Assembly: GCA_002363095.1 (NCBI GenBank) | Contig: DEWC01000080.1 | Location: 1-7,574, forward strand | Origin: Ruminococcaceae bacterium UBA3220 | Lineage (GTDB): Bacteria; Bacillota; Clostridia; Oscillospirales; Acutalibacteraceae | Length of the DNA stretch: 7,574 bases | Direction of reading: 5' to 3' | Shown: positions 1-5,600 of the stretch, piece by piece | Layout: each line of letters opens with the position of its first letter | How positions within the stretch are numbered: the stretch's first letter is position 1 | Made by a program: the position numbers and the translations under genes | The notes under the pieces: model-generated | Database searches by the model: none | Told to the model about the DNA's origin: nothing | Seen by the model: only the letters and a program-made list of their open reading frames with translations

Positions 1-543
1 CTCGGTCAGATGATGGAGCCTGTTAAACTTCCCGAACCATCGAACTGTACTGTTGAGAAGCCGTGGGCTGTAACCGGAACGCAGTGCAAGAGAGAGCACA
101 ATATAATAAACTCGCTTTACTTAAAGCCCGAAATCCTCGAAAAAACAAACTTCGAGAGATACAAAAGATATGAGCAAATCGAGGCGGAAGAGCCGAGATA
201 CGAAAGCTTTATGATGGACGATGCGGAGTATTGCGTTGTCGCTTTCGGCATTGCCGCGCGCGTTTCCAAAAACGCCGTTGTTGCCGCAAGAAAAGAGGGC
301 ATAAAAGTAGGGCTTATAAGACCGATTACCCTTTGGCCTTTCCCGAAAAAGCCCCTCGCAGAGGCTGCCGATAAGGTAAAAGGCTTTGTTTCGGTAGAAC
401 TTTCGATGGGTCAGATGATTGAAGATATAAGACTTGCAACGGGTTGCAAAAAACCGGTTACCCTCTGTAACCGTGCCGGCGGTATGATACCCGACCCCGA
501 GCAGGTGCTCAAATCAATAAAGGCGTTAGGAGGCAATGAATAA
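1..543 (+). CDS. vorB: 2-oxoacid:ferredoxin oxidoreductase, alpha subunit (VorB-like), C-terminal part
   Basis: This is the last 180 residues of an alpha subunit; the frame is already open at base 1, so the start and the N-terminal domains lie upstream. The alpha subunit carries the pyrimidine-side transketolase-like domain that forms the thiamine diphosphate site together with beta. The complex oxidatively decarboxylates a 2-oxoacid (branched-chain or similar) with CoA and passes electrons to ferredoxin in the cytoplasm. Visible family signatures, counted from base 1, are LGQMMEPV at the edge, RPITLWPFP at residues 107-115 and VELSMGQMIEDI at 132-143, followed by a basic NRAGGMIPDP stretch. 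These fit the VorB branch better than pyruvate-specific enzymes, but substrate cannot be fixed from this fragment; a KorA-type 2-oxoglutarate enzyme is the alternative. The TAA stop overlaps the beta start by one base, indicating translational coupling. Any small ferredoxin-like delta subunit would be upstream of the window. Confidence 0.9.
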   Translation, partial: LGQMMEPVKLPEPSNCTVEKPWAVTGTQCKREHNIINSLYLKPEILEKTNFERYKRYEQIEAEEPRYESFMMDDAEYCVVAFGIAARVSKNAVVAARKEGIKVGLIRPITLWPFPKKPLAEAADKVKGFVSVELSMGQMIEDIRLATGCKKPVTLCNRAGGMIPDPEQVLKSIKALGGNE

Positions 544-1292
544 TGATAGTTTTTGAAAAACCGAAAAGCTTGACCGACGCTCAGTTGCATTACTGCCCCG
601 GTTGTACCCACGGAATTATTCACCGCCTTGTTGCCGAAGCTATTGACGCCTTGGGCATTGAGGGCAAAACAATAGGCGTTGCTCCCGTAGGATGCGCCGT
701 TATGGCATACGATTATTTCGCCTGCGATATGGTTGAGGCGGCTCACGGAAGAGCCCCTGCAATGGCTACCGGCATTAAGCGTTCGCTGCCTGAAAATATC
801 GTGTTTACATATCAGGGCGACGGCGACCTCGCGTCAATCGGTATGGCAGAAACCGTTCATAGTGCCGCGAGGAACGAAAACATAACCGTTATTTTTGTTA
901 ATAATGCAATCTACGGAATGACCGGCGGACAGATGGCACCAACATCCCTCCCCGGGCAGGTTACCCAGACTTCGCCCTACGGAAGAGATGTTAAAACGGC
1001 GGGCTATCCTGTTAAGATTTGCGAAATGCTTTCAAAACTTGACGGACCCGAATTTATCGCCCGTGTTGCGGTCAACAATGTTAAGAATGTAAAAAATGCC
1101 AAAAAGGTTATTGAAAAAGCATTCAGAAATCAAGTTGAGGGCAAAGGATTTTCGCTTGTTGAGGTTATTTCTTCCTGCCCGACAAACTGGGGAATGACCC
1201 CCGATAACGCCCTTAAATGGATAGACGAAAATATGATTCCTTACTATCCTCTCGGCGTTTATAAAGACCGTAGCGCAAAGGAGGAAGAATAA
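543..1292 (+). CDS. vorA: 2-oxoacid:ferredoxin oxidoreductase, beta subunit (thiamine diphosphate-binding)
   Basis: This 249-residue protein is the beta subunit, which binds the diphosphate of thiamine diphosphate and a [4Fe-4S] cluster that takes electrons from the decarboxylated intermediate. YCPGC near the N-terminus (C18, C21), GC at C51 and the SSCPTNWG motif (C212) match the four-cysteine cluster pattern known for this family. The thiamine diphosphate/Mg motif is GDGDLASIG at 92-100, with VNNAIYGMTGGQ at 119-130. The length is ordinary for a beta subunit of a three- or four-subunit enzyme. The ATG overlaps the alpha stop by one base and has AGGAGG at 528-533 inside the alpha gene, nine bases upstream, which supports this start. 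Expression is therefore coupled to alpha, and the products must pair. The symbol follows Clostridia VOR naming; korB is an equally possible label if the substrate is 2-oxoglutarate. Confidence 0.93.
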   Translation: MIVFEKPKSLTDAQLHYCPGCTHGIIHRLVAEAIDALGIEGKTIGVAPVGCAVMAYDYFACDMVEAAHGRAPAMATGIKRSLPENIVFTYQGDGDLASIGMAETVHSAARNENITVIFVNNAIYGMTGGQMAPTSLPGQVTQTSPYGRDVKTAGYPVKICEMLSKLDGPEFIARVAVNNVKNVKNAKKVIEKAFRNQVEGKGFSLVEVISSCPTNWGMTPDNALKWIDENMIPYYPLGVYKDRSAKEEE

Positions 1293-1293
1293 T

Positions 1294-1827
1294 ATGACTA
1301 CACAGTTGCTTCTTGCCGGATTCGGCGGGCAGGGCGTTCTTTTTGCGGGAAAGTTTTTAGCCTACAAGGGACTTCTTGAAAACAGACAGGTCAGTTGGCT
1401 TCCCTCCTACGGACCAGAAATGCGCGGAGGTACGGCAAATTGCAGTGTTATTTTGTCCGACGAGCCGGTAGGTTCCCCTATCGTTTCGAAGCCGGATGTT
1501 CTTATTGCGATGAACCTTCCCTCGCTCGATAAATACGAAAACGAGGTTGTAAGCGGAGGAACGATTATTGTCGATTCTTCTCTTATCGAAAGAAAGGTCA
1601 ACCGCGACGATGTTAAGGTGTTCTATGTTCCTGCCACCAAAATGGCAAAGGATATCGATGCGCCGACACTTGCCAATATGATTTTGGTAGGTAAGTTTAT
1701 AAGGGAGACCGGCGCCGTATCATACGATAACCTTGAGGATGCGTTAAAGAAAATCGTTTCGGCAAGGCATCAGGATTTATACGGAATTAACCTGAACGCA
1801 ATAAACAACGGATATAACTTTGAATAA
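1294..1827 (+). CDS. vorC: 2-oxoacid:ferredoxin oxidoreductase, gamma subunit
   Basis: This 177-residue protein is the gamma subunit. The family folds as a Rossmann-like CoA-side domain, which some lineages fuse to alpha and three-subunit enzymes keep separate. The sequence opens with the family motif LLLAGFGGQGVLFAGK (residues 5-20), and SYGPEMRGGTANCSVI at 38-53 is the second diagnostic block. GTIIVDSSLI and DAPTLANMILVG follow the usual strand order. The gene starts one base after the beta stop and has a strong AAGGAGG at 1278-1284, nine bases before the ATG. The alpha-beta-gamma order completes a minimal functional complex. No iron-sulfur motif is present, as expected for this subunit. 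A GC-rich hairpin follows six bases after the stop, so gamma is probably the last gene of the oxidoreductase operon proper. Confidence 0.93.
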   Translation: MTTQLLLAGFGGQGVLFAGKFLAYKGLLENRQVSWLPSYGPEMRGGTANCSVILSDEPVGSPIVSKPDVLIAMNLPSLDKYENEVVSGGTIIVDSSLIERKVNRDDVKVFYVPATKMAKDIDAPTLANMILVGKFIRETGAVSYDNLEDALKKIVSARHQDLYGINLNAINNGYNFE

Positions 1828-1832
1828 TTATA

Positions 1833-1872
1833 AACGCCACCCTTTTCGGTTTTTACGACTGAGGGTGGCGTT
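1833..1872 (+). terminator. Hairpin after the oxidoreductase operon; terminator or attenuator
   Basis: A perfect 10-bp stem pairs AACGCCACCC (1833-1842) with GGGTGGCGTT (1863-1872) around a 20-base loop. The 3' tail is only TTATATT-like rather than a clean T-run, so termination may be partial. The right arm ends 17 bases before the maf start, and no separate promoter is evident between them. It may terminate the oxidoreductase transcript, attenuate read-through into maf, or protect the upstream mRNA 3' end. Confidence 0.65.
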
Positions 1873-1889
1873 ATATTAAAAGGTGCTTT

Positions 1890-2450
1890 ATGAAGTATAT
1901 TTTAGCCTCGGCTTCGCCGAGAAGAAAAGAACTGCTCGGGCTTGTTGTTCCCGAATTTGAGATTATAACGGCGAATATTGAAGAAACCTGCCCCGAGTCT
2001 GTTCTGCCGGAAAACCGCCCCGAATTTTTGGCGCTTAAAAAGGCGGAGCATATTGCAAAAAGCCACCCCGAAAGCGTTGTTATCGGTGCTGATACGGCGG
2101 TGTTCTCGGATGGAGAAATGCTCGGCAAACCAAAAGACGAACGGGATGCCGAAAATATGCTCGCCTTACTTTCGGGCAGAACGCATAAGGTTATAACAGG
2201 GTGCGCCATGGTAAAGGATAATCAAAAGAAAAGTTTTTCGGTAATATCCGAGGTTACCTTTTACGAATTGACCGAAAAAGAGATAAAGGAATATGTTAAA
2301 ACCAAAGAGCCGCTCGATAAAGCGGGGGCTTACGGCATTCAGGGCAAAGGCGCCCTGCTTGTAAAGGAAATAAAGGGCGATTATTTCAATATCGTCGGAC
2401 TTCCCGTAGCGGAACTTAAAAGGAAACTGCAAGATTTTACAGATGAATGA
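1890..2450 (+). CDS. maf: Maf family nucleoside triphosphate pyrophosphatase, dTTP/UTP type
   Basis: This cytoplasmic enzyme hydrolyses nucleoside triphosphates to monophosphate and pyrophosphate, favouring dTTP, UTP and modified pyrimidine nucleotides. It is thought to clean the nucleotide pool, and in some bacteria it affects septation. The 186-residue length is typical. The N-terminus LASASPRRKELL (residues 5-16) is the Maf signature. IGADT at 65-69 supplies catalytic Asp68, GKPKDERDAENML lies at 79-91, and DKAGAYGIQGKGA at 143-155 is the C-terminal signature. Arg12, Lys82 and Gln151 match the residues reported for the YhdE-like dTTP/UTP subgroup, as opposed to the YceF-like subgroup. The start is fixed by the signature falling at the extreme N-terminus and by AAAAGGTG at 1878-1885 just upstream. 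The gene sits 62 bases after vorC, beyond a hairpin, and is followed by a strong terminator. Confidence 0.95.
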   Translation: MKYILASASPRRKELLGLVVPEFEIITANIEETCPESVLPENRPEFLALKKAEHIAKSHPESVVIGADTAVFSDGEMLGKPKDERDAENMLALLSGRTHKVITGCAMVKDNQKKSFSVISEVTFYELTEKEIKEYVKTKEPLDKAGAYGIQGKGALLVKEIKGDYFNIVGLPVAELKRKLQDFTDE

Positions 2451-2461
2451 AATATACTTTC

Positions 2462-2501
2462 AAAACAAGGACGCTAAAGCACATTTAGCGTCCTTGTTTT
2501 T
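2462..2501 (+). terminator. Strong intrinsic terminator after maf
   Basis: A perfect 17-bp stem pairs 2462-2478 (AAAACAAGGACGCTAAA) with 2484-2500 (TTTAGCGTCCTTGTTTT) around the 5-base loop GCACA. A T-run (2497-2501) ends the descending arm. The A-rich 5' side makes the structure usable on the opposite strand too. It begins 11 bases after the maf stop and insulates the downstream gene from read-through. Confidence 0.92.
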
Positions 2502-2535
2502 GCAAAAAACGGCGAAATTTGTCGGACGATTTTTG

Positions 2536-2565
2536 TTGACAAAACTTGCGATTTGCCCATACAAT
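2536..2565 (+). promoter_or_regulatory. SigA-type promoter for the Rhs gene
   Basis: The -35 box TTGACA (2536-2541) is a perfect consensus. After an 18-base spacer, TACAAT (2560-2565) differs from the consensus -10 box at one base. A start site near 2572 would give a leader of about 22 bases. The promoter lies between the maf terminator and the Rhs start, so the large gene has its own transcript. No convincing operator was seen. Confidence 0.8.
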
Positions 2566-2576
2566 TAAGGCAAAAC

Positions 2577-2586
2577 AAAAGGAGAT
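2577..2586 (+). promoter_or_regulatory. Shine-Dalgarno site fixing the Rhs start
   Basis: AAAAGGAGAT lies about eight bases before the ATG at 2594. This near-ideal site, together with the signal peptide that begins at that ATG, decides the start codon of the large gene. Confidence 0.85.
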
Positions 2587-2593
2587 GTTAAAC

Positions 2594-2674
2594 ATGAAAA
2601 AATCGCTGAAAATCACCGCATTTATTCTATGCATATCGATGGTAATATCATCATTGCCAACATTCGTGCAAGCC
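2594..2674 (+). other. Sec signal peptide of the Rhs protein
   Basis: MKKSLK gives a basic n-region, residues 7-21 are hydrophobic (from ITAFILC to VISSL), and VQA at 25-27 is a good signal peptidase I site before ITFPK. No lipobox Cys is placed for lipoprotein processing: Cys13 lies inside the hydrophobic core without the right -3/-1 context. The protein is therefore probably released or carried to the surface by other means. Confidence 0.85.
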
Positions 2675-5600
2675 ATTACATTCCCAAAGCTTGAAGAATT
2701 GGGAAATTTCTTTAACGAAAAATCGGGAGAGCCGGTTTATGTAAGCGAAATATCGGAAAAGCGGACGTCAAACACAAAAACATTTTTGATGAGCGACCGA
2801 AGCGAAACGGTTGCAATATACGAAGAACCGGTACATTTTCTTGAAAATGAAAAGTGGGAGGATGTAGACAACAGTTTTTACATAACCGAAGACAACACAA
2901 TTAAAAATGTAAAGAATTCCATAGAAACCGAATTTGTTTTGGAAACCGACCAAAACAATCTTGTTGAAATTGCAAAAGATTCATATAGATTTAAACTGTT
3001 TATGCCCGAGTGCAATAATACAACGGCAAAATATACCGAAAAGGACGAGGCAACCCCCAAAAATTTGGCGGAGCTGAAAAACATTTCGGGAAATGTTTAT
3101 TACGAAAACATTTTGGATAATACCGACCTGACTTACGATGTTTCATCGGCAGGGGTCAAAGAGAGCATAATATTAAAAAATCAGGATATTCCTTTGGAAT
3201 TTTGTTTCAATTATGAATTCGAAGGGCTGCAATTTGCCTATGAAGACGGAAGAATTCTTTTAAGAAATACCGAAGGTGAAAAAATTTTTGAATCGGACAA
3301 GTTTTATATGTACGATTCGGCAAAAAACTATAGTGAAGATATAGAAATCGAAACCGAAGAGTTTGAGAACGGTATAAAATTGTATATAAGACCAAGCGTT
3401 GAATGGTTGAGCTTAGAGGAGCGGGAATGGCCGGTTGTCATTGACCCGGGAGTTATCGGCACGCAAAACGCAACCGATGTATGGGACATTGACCTAAAAC
3501 TTAATCAGACATCCGCTTTTAACTACAAGGCGGCAGATATGCTTGTGGGTTCAAACGGTAGCAGCACGGTTTACAGAAGTCTTGTAAGATTTGTTAATCT
3601 TCCGAATATAGGAAACAATTCCCGCGTTGTAAGTGCGAAAATGAACATAACTGCCTATCAAGGTCCTGTTAAATCGGGCGACCCTTCATTGCGAACAAGG
3701 CCTTCGGGCAACATCAATGTTTGTGTTCATAAAATGACAGCAAACTGGCCGGAGCAGGGAGCAACGTGGGGCGGATATGCAAATAGTTATTCGTCTGATG
3801 CTGAAGATTATTTTACATACAATAGCGCCCATAACGGGTTTGTGGCCGATATAACTCAGGCGGTAACCGAGTGGTATCAAAACCCCGCTTCTAACTACGG
3901 AGTTATTCTAAAAGCCGAATCCGAAACGGCTTCAAACCATATTATGCAATTTACTTCTTCCGATTATGGCACAAACGGTTCAAATGCCGCCACATGGCGC
4001 CCGGTTTTGGCGGTAAACTACCGAAACAGTGTCGGTTTGGAAGATTATTGGAGTTACAGTACATACAGCGCAGATGAATTCGGCACATCATACGTCAACA
4101 ATGCAAACGGCAATATGATTTATGAGTACACCGATTATGAATATAACGCTGAAATCAATTCGTTTTCCTTGAAACATATTTACAATTCATCTGAAAGCGA
4201 CGGCGCAATGGGAAGATATGGCAAAGGATGGAGACTGAATCTTGTCCAATGCTTCCAGCCGGTTTCCGGCACAACCGCGAATTATGTCTATACCGACGGC
4301 GACGGAACAAAACACTATTTCTCGCAAGCTGAAGGAAGTAGCAAGATAATCGATGAAGACGGTCTCGGATATGAGTATACGTCTATCAGCGAAGGCCAAC
4401 TGATCTATAAACTTACTGCTAAAGATGACAGTGTTATGAAGTTTGATCAGTGGGGATTCTTGAGAAGAATCATCGACCCAAACAATAACGAAATATGTCT
4501 TAACTATTCACCGGCGCCATCAATAGGCACAAACTATTTGACAAGCGTCAGTACAAAATCCGCAAACGAATCGTCTTATTCAACGGTAATTTCTCTGAAT
4601 TATACAAATTATGTTTTGACCGACATATATGCAAACGGTTCGAAAATTGTCGAATACGATTATGATAACTCATCGTTGAGACATCCTCAAAAAGCAGACG
4701 GAACAGGACCGTATTTTTGGTTTACCGGCAGAATTGCGACGGCGCGATACGGAAACGAACAAAGGATTGATTATTCCTATGATTCGCAAAACAGAATTTC
4801 CAATATTCTTTTAAAGGATAATTCCGGGGCAACCAAGCAATCAACCTCCTATTCGTATCAATATAACACGACCGTTTTAACGGACAATTTAAATCGTAAG
4901 ATGACCTATGAGTTTGATAACTTCGGTCGCCCGTTATGCGCTTTTGACAATTTCGGCAATACCGCGTATTGCGATTATACAAATATGAGCAGTAATATAA
5001 ACGGGGTTTTCAAAAACAACAAAGCTGTTCTCTCGGGGAGCAGTAATGCTTATATTGATAATATATTGGCAAACGGTTATCTTTTAGCCGGGACGGGCGG
5101 TTATACGATTTTTGATTATTCAAGTGGCGCAGGTTCGGTTTCGAGCGTGAGCACAGAGGGGCTTATTACCTCTAAAAGTCTTAAATTCCAGATCAATGAC
5201 ACTCAGGCGACCGGGAAAACGCTTGTTGTAGCGCAAGCGCCTTCAACATCACAAAACAAAAGCTATACTTTTTCGGCGTACATAAAAACCGTAAACCTTT
5301 CGCCGGACGATGCGACAAATCCGCGCCACGGAGCCCTGTTAAAGATAACAACAAATCAAAGCAATCAATACTTTTCCGAGGCTATTACCGGCACAACTGA
5401 TACTTCAATAGACAACGGATTTGAGAGGGTAAGCGTTACCTTTACATTAGGCGCAAACGAACGGATAACAACAGCAAGCGCCGGTATGTTTTCTTCGGAA
5501 GGAACAGCGTATTTTGATACAATTCAATTTGAAGAAAACGACACACCAAATTATGTTAATATAATGAATAATTCGGGATTTGAAAGGGTTTCAGGTTCAA

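Noticed and set aside
1871..2209. 112-codon minus-strand frame opposite maf
   Set aside because: It is antisense to a gene with complete Maf signatures, is Ser/Ile-rich with no domain, and lacks a promoter or ribosome-binding site.
2522..2529. Small palindrome TCGGACGA just upstream of the -35 box, considered as an operator
   Set aside because: Only three bases pair on each side and the flanks do not extend the symmetry, which is too short to claim a regulator site.
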